Shown: positions 10,921 through 21,693, numbered from the stretch's first letter. The stretch is DNA of 64,000 bases from Archegozetes longisetosus (GCA_018873245.2 JAEMBT020000008.1:3520001-3584000), one strand, 5' to 3'. Translations and numbers: made by a program. Notes: generated by a model from the sequence alone, not told the origin.

Positions 10921-12541
10921 CAGATTATTTAATCCTAAATCTGGTAATTTTATGCAAATTCGATATAATATTTGATTTATACGAGAAAATGAAGAATGTT
11001 ATTAAACATTTATATGAGTATAACTGGAGATTATACCTGAATATCTTATGCTCAACTTGCTTATTATATCAAATTTTTGTTTGACTGAAGATTATCTGAG
11101 ATTCTCTACCGAAACAAATATTGAAATCATTGATATTCTCGATGATGATGGTTATATTGATGAGATATCATTGCCAGCAATAACTGTTTGTAATGATTAC
11201 CAGAATATTATTGACATTATCGAATCATATCATTCTGCACATCCGTATTTTTACAATTATTCGTATTTTCCGATTATGAAGGAATTAAAAACAAAAAATA
11301 TAAATTTGAAAAGTATTGTTACAGATGTTTTGTACCCATTGCAAAATTATTCTGAAATCTATGAATTTTTGAAGATTAATCTCGACTTTGATACAACAGA
11401 TCAAATGAGAGAGAATGAAGAGAAGATCAATACTTTAGCAGAAAGTAATTTGGATTCAATAAAAAACGAGATTAATTTCTTTTTAGCTCATTATGGATGC
11501 AAATTTGCAACTGATTTCAATTGTGTTCAAACAGATGCTTATATCTCTCCAAACGAGACATGTTTCACTTTTCGTCATGAAAACAATTCTACAAAAATGC
11601 ATATTGAATCTAACAAAAGTTTATTAACACTCAGTTTACCAATCTCTAAATTAGAAAGAGGATATGTTTTGCAAAATGGATACAGCTTGAATTCTAAATT
11701 GTATCTTCATTCATCTAGTTTGTTACCGTTTATCACAACTTCTGAAGTACTTAAGTTTAATCTAGAGAATAAATATAGTTATACACAACCAACCTACAAA
11801 TATCTAATTTCTGAATATCGGATCAAAAAACTTGAATATCCATATGATACTAATTGTTATGAATATGGTATTGAATCGAGAGCTGATTGTATTAATCAAT
11901 GTTATTTGGATGGTTATATCAAAGAACTCAATTGTATTCCGAAAACCGACCATATGATCACATTCAAAATTACAAGTGATTATATTTCTCCAAATGTTTC
12001 GTTTTGTGTATCGAATGATAGGAACAAAACTAAAACATTGAATGACCATCTTATAGACTCATGTTTCAAATTATGTCCCGATTCTTGTCATAAACAATAT
12101 TTTAAAATAGAATCAATTGTAAGAAGAGATACTAATCAAGAATTCAGTTTAGATTTAGATTTCAATCAAAATTATTACATAAATGTTATTTATGTGCCGA
12201 AAATGTTATTCATTCAATATATAACAGCTGTCGTTAATTTACTGAGTTTATGGCATGGAATCAATTTTAGAATTTTGATAGATAAATTAATAGAATTGAG
12301 TAATAGTTTTGTAAGACTATTTTCGTATATACATCAAAGATATCGATTCAGACTACATATCAGCTATCATGTTATCCGATGGTTTGACTTAGATTTTGAA
12401 TATTTAAAAACTGAATTTCTGAGACGAATTATTATTCCGGTTAAAAAAAAAGTCTCACGACTGCTGATGAAATCAACTTTTTATAAGCATTTGGCTAATG
12501 GAATAATTTTTATAAAAAATGATCCGAAGATAGTTCTTCAG
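10921..12541 (+). CDS. DEG/ENaC channel, copy A, module 2
   Basis: Second channel module, with an uninterrupted frame from 11048 to 12541. The region before 11048 still encodes the linker and TM1 seen in copy B (NWRLYLNILCSTCLLYQIF), but another single-base loss at about 11072-11082 shifts the frame. The ectodomain starts LPAITVCNDY, has the Cys-rich core CYEYGIESRADCINQC...CFKLCPDSCHKQYF, and TM2 is MLFIQYITAVVNLLSLWHG. The usual GGLLGL and GxS elements are eroded to VVNLLSL and GIN. A donor, CAG followed by GTATGT, ends the exon at 12541. From about 11786 to 12307 it is identical to copy B. Confidence 0.8.
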
Positions 12542-12785
12542 GTATGTTAATTGAATAGAAAATCACAATTTTTCAGTTATTTCACAAGTTTAGAGAAAAA
12601 TAAGTTTAACAATAGAAAGCATATCTAAAGAAATTGACTTATACCAAGTTCATATCTAGAAACATATCGTTTTATAAAGTTTAGTATACATTAAGTTAGT
12701 TACTTTTTCATGATCAAATTAAAGTTCTGGTGAACAACAACAGAGCAGTTAGTTATCAATATATTTTTAAACGACTTTTGAACAG
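12542..12785 (+). other. Phase-0 intron joining modules 2 and 3, copy A
   Basis: The donor is CAG/GTATGT and the acceptor is TTTGAACAG/ATGACATC. The copy B counterpart (25337-25593, 257 nt) has the same junction sequences. The intron falls between codons and keeps the frame from module 2 into module 3, which is the main evidence that module 3 belongs to the same transcript. Confidence 0.65.
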
Positions 12786-14074
12786 ATGACATCATATTTC
12801 GTCCTGACGATTTTGTTAATTAATCAACTAGCAATGCATCGATCACATACTTCAGTTTCGAAACTGTGATTAAAATTGAAGTAAGAAGACATTACGAACA
12901 TTTGACGTTTCCAGCAATTACCATAGCAATACCAACTCAACAACATCTGAACAAAGATCTATTTGAACACACTTTTGAGAATAAATGTTATGATGGATTG
13001 AAGTTCAATGATTTTAATAATTTAAATAAAATATTGAACTGCATTCGTTTAAATAACATAACTCGAAGAATATTATTAGAATATCCAACTTTTCAACAGT
13101 TTGATGAATACACAAAAATTGATTTGAACAATCATTTATTCAATTTTACATCAATTTCGAGGTCTATTAAAGGATTGGATTTACGTTCAATAGAAAGATC
13201 TTTTTATATAGAACATCGAAAAACATATACTTTTTTTATCGACGAAAAATTTGATAAACTTTACGATTTGAGTGAAATGAGAGAGAACTTTATAACGATT
13301 TTATCTTTTCCTCAAGTTTTCGAAAATCAAAGAGAATCTTATACACAATTGAAGTTATTTAGTGTTCATTCTCAACAGAGACCTATATTTTCGAGTAATA
13401 ATCCAAACAAAGAAACTGAAGACTATTATGCATTGAATAATCAGAACAAGACTCTTTTGATTGATAAAAAGGTTCGATTGAATTTAGGGTTTCCTTATGG
13501 AGAGTGCAATCATTACAATTCAAATGATGCTCCCCTTGGTGCAATTTCTCAAAGCGATTGTTTGCGTAAATGCTCCAAAACCTATTTCGAGAAAATTTTT
13601 AAATGTAGTCCGTTAGTGATTAATGAATTTATCAGTGAATTGGATGAAAGCCCTAATGAATTGATTTACTGCTCTAAAAAGTCAAACTATTTGTATCATA
13701 AACTGATTTATGACAAACTAATGCTGAAAAAATGCAATACATTATGTCCTAAAGATTGCGTCTTCGTTGATTATAAAATTACAAAGTGTTTGATCGATGA
13801 TGATCTATTTATCTACAAATACTTACCTGGTCCATCGGCAGACACAACAACCACTCGATTTTTATGGGACACGAGATCGCCAATGATTTACTACATCGAA
13901 ACACCTGTTCTTTCATTGATCGAGTACTTGTGTTGTTGTGGAGGACTATTTGGATTGTGGTTATCAAGCGATGGAAAATTGTTTCTTTACTTTATACCCA
14001 ATCAACTGAAAAATAAATTTGATGTGTTGGTCGAAACACTCCGCAATATTAAACTCAAATCTTCGATTAAATAA
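12786..14074 (+). CDS. DEG/ENaC channel, copy A, module 3
   Basis: Third channel module. The exon opens MTSYFVLTILLINQL, which is TM1 with no cytoplasmic N-terminus of its own. One base is missing at about 12828-12836 relative to copy B, so the frame open from 12866 to 14074 lacks TM1 as it stands. Visible features are LTFPAITIAIP after TM1, the Cys-rich core CLRKCSKTYF...CNTLCPKDC, and TM2 SLIEYLCCCGGLFGLWLSS. The triple cysteine before GGLFGLW is conserved in copy B. The GxS pore triplet is not recognisable. The protein ends soon after TM2 with a short basic tail. Confidence 0.8.
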
Positions 14075-14177
14075 TAAAGCTTTATGTAATATAACTTGTT
14101 TTGAAAATTTTGACTGTAGCTACTATATAATTGATTATACTGTCCAAACAAATGTTACAAAATAATTTGTTTACTTA

Positions 14178-14322
14178 TGTGGCCTGTTTTTGAAGAAGTA
14201 CCTTAGCAAATAAGCTTTTTACTATGAATTGAAAATACTTTCTATATTGAATTCAATATATAAAACTTTTGGCGCGTATTATGGACCTATTCGCTAAGGC
14301 ACTTCTTCAAAAACAGGCTACA
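14178..14322. mobile_element. 145-bp TA-flanked MITE
   Basis: Inverted ends of about 37 bp (TGTGGCCTGTTTTTGAAGAA on the left, complement ending in CAGGCTACA on the right) are flanked by TA at 14176-14177 and 14323-14324. The centre has no coding sequence. Its size, ends and TA target fit a Tc1/mariner-type MITE. It sits immediately next to the larger element and shares its TA. Confidence 0.75.
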
Positions 14323-14616
14323 TACAACTGACGCAGAAATTAGGTTGACTCGCTAAATCTTTTTAACTTTTGACTGGATTAACCGATTTTGAAAATTTTT
14401 TCATCAAATTAACCAAGAATAAATGTAATTTGTTTGACTTAAAGGAAATTTGAATATTCAGCAAGATAAAAAAAGTTATAGTGGTTTGAGTAAAGAATCA
14501 AGCTTTTTCGGTAAAAAATTCGGTTTAATGCATTATCGCTTATGAAAACGTCATTTATTAAAGATTTGAGCTGAAATTTGTTCGCATTTCTTTCACACTC
14601 GATTTCAATTATAAAA

Positions 14617-15005
14617 ATGAGTTTTACTGCCAAAGAAAGAGAATTGAAATTTCGATTATTTGTTAAATTAAGAGCTCAAAACACCAGTCAATCGGTGATT
14701 ATGAGGAGAGTCGGTATGTATTCAATCAGTTGTCAAAAATTATAATTATTTTCTCGATTTTAATCAATTTCAAAACAGACTTTCTATAAATGGAAAGAAA
14801 TCGATGACAATGAAGAGCCTTTCCTTACGGTTACACACAATACTGGCCGCCATCGTAAGACAACAACAGAGGATGACCAGATATTGGCTCTGGCCGCTCT
14901 TCACAACAATTGAGCTGACATCAATGAACTGAAAAGAATACCAGAATTGAGAGACAACGAACGGATCCAATCGATTAGTGAGGCCACAATCTGCAGTTAT
15001 TTTAA
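14617..15005 (+). pseudogene. Tc1-like transposase N-terminus, two exons, truncated
   Basis: Exon 1 (14617-14713) begins MSFTAKERELKFRLFVKL. A 65-nt intron with GTATGT donor and AAAACAG acceptor follows (14714-14778). Exon 2 contains TGRHRKTTTEDDQILALAAL, typical of the linker after the helix-turn-helix of Tc1-type transposases, then an in-frame TGA and further matching sequence (ISEATICSYF). The frame breaks at about 15000 where the opposite-strand hAT fragment begins. A related exon 1 is found at 19270-19369. Confidence 0.6.
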
Positions 15006-15835
15006 TGCTATTTTGAACGCAAAGATTTAAAACATCCCCAAAACATGATAAATGATATTTCTCTCCCAATGAATAAATCTTCTTTGAGCTAATCTTTAAA
15101 TAATGCAATGCCTGACACATTGTTAGCTGCATTATCTGTTGTTATTGATATATTATTAATAATACTATAATTCTCAATAACACACTGTACAATATATCTA
15201 ATTTGTTCGTCATTGAATGGATGGGGTATTAAATCAAATTCTAATAAAACGCGACAACTTACTATTTTTGAAGAAATTAGCCGTAATTGCGATGTATGGA
15301 TCATTTGAAAGTGAAGTACATATATCCGTAGTAATAGCTATATTATTATTCATATCTTTGAACATTTCAATTGTTTTGGCCTTTAAATCTTTATATAACT
15401 CAATTATATCTCTCTTTATTGTCATACGTTTGGGTATCTCTACATTAGATAATGACCTGATGAGTTGCACAAAGCCAGGTTCTTCAACAATATTGAACGC
15501 ATGATTACCACTGAATATGAATTCGGACAAACACTATCTAAAAGTTATATTATCTTTTGGAACTGTTGTCTTAAAAAAGAAGTCATTTTCAACTGTTTTG
15601 ATGGAATTGAGTATTGTTTATTATAATGTCTCTTCAATATAGTTGTAGAAGTTTTATGAGAATACTTAAGATCACAAAATTTGCATTTAAGTATTTTTCA
15701 TTTTCGTCATTAAGAAAATAATCAGTTGTTTTCCATTTGTCTACTTTTTCTAGTTCATTATCACTAATTAGATCTATATCTAACTCATCACTCCTCTCGC
15801 TATGAAAACTCATTTTCAATGTTTGATTTTATATA
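15000..15835 (-). pseudogene. hAT transposase fragment (BED finger plus catalytic N-half)
   Basis: Read on the minus strand. An acidic N-terminus near 15819 is followed in a shifted frame by a BED-type finger (CKFCDLKYSHKTS...LKRH). Next come NIVEEPGFVQLIRSLSNVEI, then ITTDICTSLSNDPYIAITAN (first catalytic Asp region), ISITTDNAANNVSGIA, and CFGDVLNLCVQNS. These are the ordered hAT motifs. Frames change at least three times and the C-terminal dimerisation region is absent, so it is inactive. It interrupts the Tc1-like transposase exon on the other strand. Confidence 0.8.
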
Positions 15836-15902
15836 AAATAATAATTTTAAAATAATAACTCAAATAATAAGATCAAAACACAATCACTAAGTAGTTTTGA
15901 AA

Positions 15903-16592
15903 CAATAATTGGCTTATGTTTACTTCATGGGCCGCACGCGTTTTCAGCATAAATAAGGTTTCGAAAAACTCAAAGGTTCAGTATTATTATTTATTATTAT
16001 TTTGATAGTTTCAAATTGTTTTAATAGTCAATTTTTATCAATAAAACGGAATGTGAATATAATTTGAATTATATATTTAAAGAAATTTTATTAAATCGGG
16101 TGTCAACAATCAATAGGTGCCAAAAAGTTGGTCTATTACCTTTAAACTTTTTTCGATTCTAGGTTGATAACTTACTCGCAATGGTCCTATTTGACAAGTT
16201 TTTAGTATCTCCAACATGTTTGCGTTCTTTACGGATTATATCATAAGTATAAGTCCCATTTGGGCAAAGATATCTGAAGATAACTTGTTGATCCATAGTT
16301 AAACTTGTCAAATAAGACTATTGCGAGTAAGTTATCAACCTAGAATCGAAAAAAGTTTAAAGGTAATAGACCATCTTTTTGGCACCTATTGATTGTTGAC
16401 ACCCGATTTAATAAAATTTCTTTAAATATACAATTCAAATTATATTCACATTCCGTTTTATTGATAAAAATTGACTATTAAAACAATTTGAAGCTATCAA
16501 AATAATAATACTGAACCTTTGAGTTTTTCGAAACGTTATTTATGCTGAAACCGCGTGTGGCCCATGAAGTAAACATAAGCCCAATAATTTTG
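15903..16592. repeat. Long palindromic (fold-back) element, arms about 300 bp
   Basis: The left arm 15903-16203 and right arm about 16299-16592 are almost perfect reverse complements, differing by a few substitutions and short indels, around a spacer of roughly 95 bp. Landmarks are GGCTTATGTTTACTTCATGG at the outer ends and GGTTGATAACTTACTCGCAA near the inner ends. No coding region is seen. It sits directly beside the hAT fragment inside the 3.9-kb element. Confidence 0.85.
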
Positions 16593-17543
16593 GTTTCAGA
16601 CTCAAGAAGTCATCAAAAACCAAATGAATTGTAGGCCCATACCATTGAAATAAGCAAGAAAAAGTTTAAGGCTCCCGCAGATTCGAAGCCAGACTTTTTG
16701 GCTGGCTTTATATGCACTAAGGATTAGCGAATTTTATACCAGTCTATGTTAGGATTTGATAAAAGTTATATCGAATCAAATGCTAAAATAAAATGCATTT
16801 TAACATAAACAAGCTTCGAAAGATACTAATGTTTTCTCAGAATAAAATGACATTCTAATCATTTCAGTATCTTTAATACAAGTGATATTCAGTACTGTAA
16901 AATCTGTTGCGGTAGAAAAATTTGATTTCTAAGATCTACAAAATGTATACAATGATTATATAAAAATCAAGAAAAATAAATTAGACGACATTAAACATTT
17001 GCTCAAATATGTAATAATTTCACATATTGTTAGTTTTATAGTAATTTCTATGATTCAGGAACCTCTGTCTCTAAAAGTAGACAAAAAATATCTCATGAAA
17101 GTCATAACATCTGCAACTGTAAAGGAAAGTATATGCGTTTATATACATGTAAGAAAAATAATATCTTATGTACAGAAACTCTGAATTGAATAGAACTCTA
17201 AAAACTGCTATTTTTATAAATCGATATACCAATACATGTATAATAAAGTATGAGAGATATTTAAAGATTTTGATCAGATTGTTTTATCATTTCTTATAAA
17301 CATTTACCCCCGGAGATTCACAATCAGTATTAAAAGATCAAATAATTACTGTGGCGTTTGACGACTTTTTGAGTCTGAACCTAAATGTGTTCACATATAT
17401 TTAATATAAGCATCTCATTTATATGACATCATCTTTTAGGCTAAAGTTATTTGTTTGATTGGCTTTCAATCAATGATTAACACATGAAATATATATATAT
17501 ACAGATAAAATTACAGCTCAAATAAAATAAATAAGTTTTGTGT
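16593..17543. other. Element interior, no gene recognised
   Basis: The small frame at 16999-17184 has no recognisable domain. The rest is AT-rich and featureless, including a short TA dinucleotide run near 17494-17502. Confidence 0.35.
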
Positions 17544-17547
17544 TTAA

Positions 17548-18007
17548 CCCTTCGAAGGAACTGTGGGGTCTTATTTGTCCTAACAATATTTTGAAATTCT
17601 GTTAAAAACAAACTGTAAATGCAAAAAATTAAAAAAATTCCGTATTCTATCAAAAACTATTTCTTAACAAAACTAAATAATTGTCATTTTAATATTACTT
17701 ATAATTAAAATTCTAAAAATAAATATTTAAAGCAAAGCCTGGTGTCGTACCCCACCTTTCTATTCATGTAACTTTTTTTCGTAATATATTTCAATGCAAT
17801 TTGGATGAATCCAATAAGAAAGGGGTTAACTGTGATGTCAAATGTAATGACTTGGATACAATACGATACGTGAATGGAAAAGTAGGGTATTTTTGTTTAG
17901 TCCTTGAGTTCTACGCATAATAAGCGTAGATTCGTCCATGAAAGTTCCGCGATTTTTTGACCCCATCTTTCCCTTTAAGTGATTCTAAACATAATTCCTT
18001 TGAAGGG
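17548..18007. mobile_element. piggyBac-type MITE (TTAA-flanked, 460 bp)
   Basis: Ends CCCTTCGAAGGAA and the complement of TTCCTTTGAAGGG are flanked by TTAA at 17544-17547 and 18008-18011, the hallmark of piggyBac insertion. Subterminal GGGGTC and GACCCC also mirror each other. No transposase is present. Confidence 0.75.
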
Positions 18008-18035
18008 TTAAAAGCCTTTCAATTTGTGAACTTTG

Positions 18036-18177
18036 CTGACTTGACGCTCGGTAAACGCTCGGCGCTCGAGCGCCTCGAAAAAGTGAGCGCCGATCGTTTC
18101 ATCTTCCCCGAGCGTTAGCGTGAGCGCCGAGCGCCAATTTCCGACCGAGCGCGAGCGTCAAGCGTGTGCATCACTGG
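18036..18177. repeat. GC-rich GAGCG repeat with hAT-like end
   Basis: In an otherwise AT-rich region this stretch is strongly GC-rich and made of many copies of GAGCG or its complement CGCTC, arranged so that 18040-18075 and 18118-18165 are largely complementary. The right border reads GTGTGCATCACTG, whose complement CAGTGATGCACAC looks like a hAT terminus. The left border lacks a matching end, so it may be a truncated MITE. Confidence 0.55.
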
Positions 18178-18218
18178 TTATAAAGATTTTGCGAGTCAAC
18201 CTAATTCTGCGTCAGGTG

Positions 18219-18700
18219 TATATATTAATTTTGTTTTTATAGTGTTTTTATTAGTTGGACACACACATAAACATAAAAAATAAATTAGATCTAAAATGTT
18301 CAAATTTGCAATATACGGCTGTGACGAGATCAGAAGCAAAACTTTCAACAGGTATAAATTTTTTTAAAATAGATTTTTTAATTCACTATTCTCAACACAT
18401 TAATTTACAGTCTCGAAGCTTAATAACTCTGAATTAATTGTTTGATGTTACGCAACAAATACAAAGATTGACAAAACAATACAACTATTTAGAAGTATAG
18501 CAAAATTAATTTCATTCTAATATTTTAGCGTATTGGTTGCAAAATAAACATCTCTTATTCATAAACACTAATGAATAGGTTATTTTGAAAATGAAATTTT
18601 CGTTTAAATCATTGCTTTTCTCTATTAGGAAAAACAATCAAAGCTATAAGTCATTCAAATGCTGGCTATGTTGAGGACCTAAAATAGCCTATTAATTCAT
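18219..18700. repeat. 3' flank of DEG/ENaC duplication, copy A
   Basis: Diverged but clear match to 26985-27457, the sequence just downstream of copy B. Shared landmarks include ACTATTCTCAACA/ATTATTCTCAACA and CTCTTATTCATAAACACTAA. It shows the duplicated unit once continued directly from the end of copy A and was later split by the 3.9-kb element. Confidence 0.75.
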
Positions 18701-18751
18701 CTTAGAATAAGTACATTTGGGAAAAATGTCACCTCTTTATAAAGTGTGGTG

Positions 18752-19271
18752 TGGTAAGTATTAAAATAATTATAAATTGATTTGTATTTTTAATTAAATT
18801 TACGTGTTTTAGAAGTAAATAAAAATACATTTACGGAGATTGGAGGCGGTGAGACAGGCTGGTGGGGGTCATACCCGTTATTAATTGTTCGGAAATTAAA
18901 TTTGAATTTATGTGATTTTCTTCAAAATATGTAATTTTTCATTAAAATTTAAATTTCTCATTCATCCTTGCTCATTTTTCAAAATTTAAAATTGGTTTAT
19001 CAATTGGGGGAGTTTGTCTATGATCATGTCAAATTTGGCTAGAATATGTATTATGGTTCCTGAATTATAGTCTGTTTTATCGTCCTAGTTAGATTTGAAG
19101 AAAATCATATAAATTCAAATTTAATTTCCGAACAATTAATAACGGGTATGACCCCCACCAGCCTGTCTCACCGCCTCCAATCTCCGTAAATGTATTTTTA
19201 TTTACTTCTAAAACACGTAAATTTAATTAAAAATACAAATCAATTTATAATTATTTTAATACTTACCACAC
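18752..19271. repeat. Palindromic element carrying a transposase exon-intron piece
   Basis: The left arm, about 18752-18932, and the right arm, about 19094-19271, are near-perfect reverse complements around a 160-bp loop. Landmarks include GGAGGCGGTGAGACAGGCTG and GGTATGACCCCCACCAGCC. On the minus strand the right arm starts inside a GTAAGT donor that follows a transposase-like exon, so the palindrome duplicated part of that gene including its intron. Confidence 0.8.
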
Positions 19272-19369
19272 TCTCTCATTATTGCAGAGCTTTTCCTTTT
19301 CTGTGCTCTCATTTTAATAAATTTTCGGAACTTTAGTTTTAGTTCCCTTTCTTCCGCACTTAATGGCAT
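19270..19369 (-). pseudogene. Transposase exon 1 remnant
   Basis: The minus-strand frame from an ATG at 19369 reads MPLSAEERELKLKFRKFIKM then RAQKRKSSAIMRECG, and ends at a GTAAGT donor. It aligns with the first exon at 14617-14713 (MSFTAKERELKFRLFVKL...IMRRVG then GTATGT), including the splice position. The downstream exon inside the palindrome does not give a recognisable transposase. Confidence 0.55.
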
Positions 19370-19454
19370 TTTGAACACAATTTAAATCAAATCTCAATCC
19401 TTTGTTTACAAATTTTTTCAGACAATCGTTTGTATAACTCATTCAAAAATTAAG

Positions 19455-19680
19455 TTAAATTTGATTTATTATATGAATTTCAATGAAATTTCTTTCATTT
19501 TACATTTTCATCGAATTACCACCCTCAATTTAAATGTTTTCAAAAACAAACATGATATTTATCAATCGGGGGAGTTTAAGTATGTACATGCAAATTTTCA
19601 TACAATTTCATCAAGAGGCTTCAGAAATATAACATGTTTTACCGTCCTAGTTAGACTTGGAGATAACTGTATATAGTTAT
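19455..19680. repeat. Diverged direct copy of the palindrome loop region
   Basis: The sequence matches 18895-19115 in the same orientation, sharing TCAATTGGGGGAGTTT / TCAATCGGGGGAGTTT and TTTTATCGTCCTAGTTAGA / TTTTACCGTCCTAGTTAGA. An open frame over it is a by-product. It is probably a second, older copy of the same mobile element. Confidence 0.6.
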
Positions 19681-20119
19681 ATTGTTTAATAACATTTACT
19701 ATAGAATTTTTAATAGTAATTGGTCAAGAACACCATAACTGTGATTTGATTTTATAAAAAGAGTAGGCTAATTTTGTTTGATCAGTTCGATAGGCCAGAG
19801 TTACGATCCATTTCGATCTTTACTTAAAAAATAAATTCAAGTGTTCCCCTTCAATAGAGTATAAGTTTGATTCCGTTCGTAAGGGGACGAAGAGGTTAGA
19901 TCATTTTTTGAAAACTGATTTCTCCATAGACTCCATTATAAAAAATGTAACGATAAATCCTTTTACTCCTAAACTATATATAATTAAGATTTGATACAGA
20001 TTTTCCAAAATAAAACTCAACTCAAATTTTGAGTACAATTTCTCCTTATATTACGCGTCGATCAGATGCAACTTATGAACAAAGTTTGAAGCGAGTAAAG
20101 GAAAAGTCAAACTTTTAAT

Positions 20120-20310
20120 CATAATGTTTGAGATAACAAAAGTAGCATTTAAAATGGTGTTCTCAATAAAACAAAGAGTTTTTATTTATAAACCTTATTT
20201 GTTAACAAAGTCTTGTGATGGAACTAGAGAAGAATTTACTGATAAATTTGGTAAAAAAGGGCTAACTAATGCAACTGTTATTGACATTAATAATAGCATT
20301 AAAAGCATAT
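20120..20310 (+). pseudogene. Transposase helix-turn-helix remnant
   Basis: The frame reads KMVFSIKQRVFIYKPYLLTK then SCDGTREEFTDKFGKKGLTN. This matches the common arthropod mariner-type N-terminus in which LEQR.FIV..Y..TKS...TQ..F...FG is followed by a helix-turn-helix. It ends shortly after, at 20360, with no catalytic domain downstream. Confidence 0.5.
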
Positions 20311-20360
20311 GTTGCAGAAAACATTTCCAAACACTATTTTTGTATATCATATTAGATTAA

Positions 20361-21123
20361 TAATAGTCCATTTTGATAGATCAAATTTTCGGTATATGAG
20401 TAATTGATATTACTGCGATTAAAATATCATTATCTGAGTTTAGTTTCATTTTGGACAATCTGTATTTTGTCACATTATGAGACTATCCAAGGGAGTATAT
20501 TGACGAGCTTGAATCGCCTCGACCAGTTACAAGACGAGGCTTTCCCTTCCTCTTTCGATGCCACATCGCAAACTTTCACAAACAAATATACTGTGAATAG
20601 TTGAGATCTGTTAAAAATAGGTTATATTTGAACAACTTCTTTCATTTAAACTCCTCTCAACGTTGTTCATTATTGTTGCATTCAAATTTTTAACTTAAGT
20701 CAGCTGATTCCCCTTGTGTTGTTATGAGATCACCAATATTGTGCTTCAAGGCCTAACCTGGAGATCAAGTAGCATATATCGCTGACTAGGACTGCCAGCC
20801 TTTAAGCTTTAAGTTTGTCTCCCAGCCTCAAACTCGAGGTTATAATCTGTAGCTTCGAAAATTTTCAGTATAAGCATCCATTATTTCACTAAATGTTTTT
20901 AAAAAACTGAACTAAATATTTGTTCAATAATTTTCTAACAGGAGAAACTGTATCTGAAATGTTAAGAAATCCGATTAAATTGTATGGTTCAATTGTACAG
21001 CAAATTGAGTATCTGAAAGTTTAGCGAAAATTAAAAATTCATTTAATAGATAAAATGTGAATATTTGAATAATTATTCGTAAAATCACTTAAGAGCTCAA
21101 CTTATCTATATTACTGTTAAAAC
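20361..21123. other. Spacer, no supported gene
   Basis: A 66-codon frame at 20404-20604 has a less AT-rich 3' half (LTSLNRLDQLQDEAF) that faintly recalls a LINE reverse-transcriptase tail. It is too short to call. Nothing else was recognised. Confidence 0.3.
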
Positions 21124-21408
21124 TAGTGATGTAAAATTTCTAGAAATTTTATTTTAATGAGAAACTTTCTAGAAAGTTTCTCGGGACTATTTTTCCTACG
21201 CCGTGATTATTTTGAATGCCAAAACCAAAATAAGTGATATTTTTAATATTTAAAAGTCGCTAATGTTGTATATCACTTAAATCAAAACACTATTTCAATT
21301 AAAACATAATTTTAAGCTGAGGAAATAGAAAATTTCTTCTAAGAGAAATTTTGTGCGACAGAAAATTTCTAGAAAGTTTCTCTCCGGAAATTTTCTTTTA
21401 CAACACTA
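21124..21408. mobile_element. 285-bp hAT-type MITE
   Basis: Ends TAGTGATGTAAAATTTC and the complement of TTTTACAACACTA, with further inverted sequence (TTTCTAGAAAGTTTC) inside, are flanked by GTTAAAAC on the left and ATTAAAAC on the right. That is a 7/8-base target duplication, as expected for hAT. No coding sequence. Confidence 0.7.
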
Positions 21409-21693
21409 ATTAAAACTAAAAGAATTAGGCAAATATATAAAGGTACTTCGATAACTTTTGTTCAGCTTTTCAAAGGATAAATGATCACATTCCTATCACT
21501 CATTTTGTATAAGTGAGTGATTTTCAAAAATTTGTATAGATCTTTAAACTTTTTCTGACACTTCGTTTCTTTCTAAATAACTCTTAATATGAATCTATTT
21601 TTAAAGAAACATGTTAAGGGATTGGTTTTGCGCTATCAATTAATAACACATTTTATTTTAGAAGTAAATGGCCCTAACTATTCACATGTTTAT

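Larger units (their letters stand above)
14325..18218 (+). mobile_element. 3.9-kb Tc1/mariner-type element with nested insertions
   Basis: Ends CAACTGACGCAGAAATTAGG (14325) and the complement of CACCTGACGCAGAATTAGG (to 18218) form a TIR of about 30 bp, flanked by TA at 14323-14324 and 18219-18220. The orthologous sequence in copy B lacks the insertion, which confirms it as a discrete element. Its own transposase start is at 14617. Inside are a hAT fragment, a long palindrome, a piggyBac-type MITE and a GC-rich hAT-like end. The original element was therefore shorter and grew by later insertions. Confidence 0.75.

Noticed and set aside
14439..14633. 64-codon minus-strand frame beside the transposase start
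   Set aside because: It overlaps the recognised transposase exon and has no domain.
20404..20604. LINE reverse-transcriptase tail
   Set aside because: Only one short phrase (LNRLDQLQDEAF) is suggestive and no further domain is found on either side.
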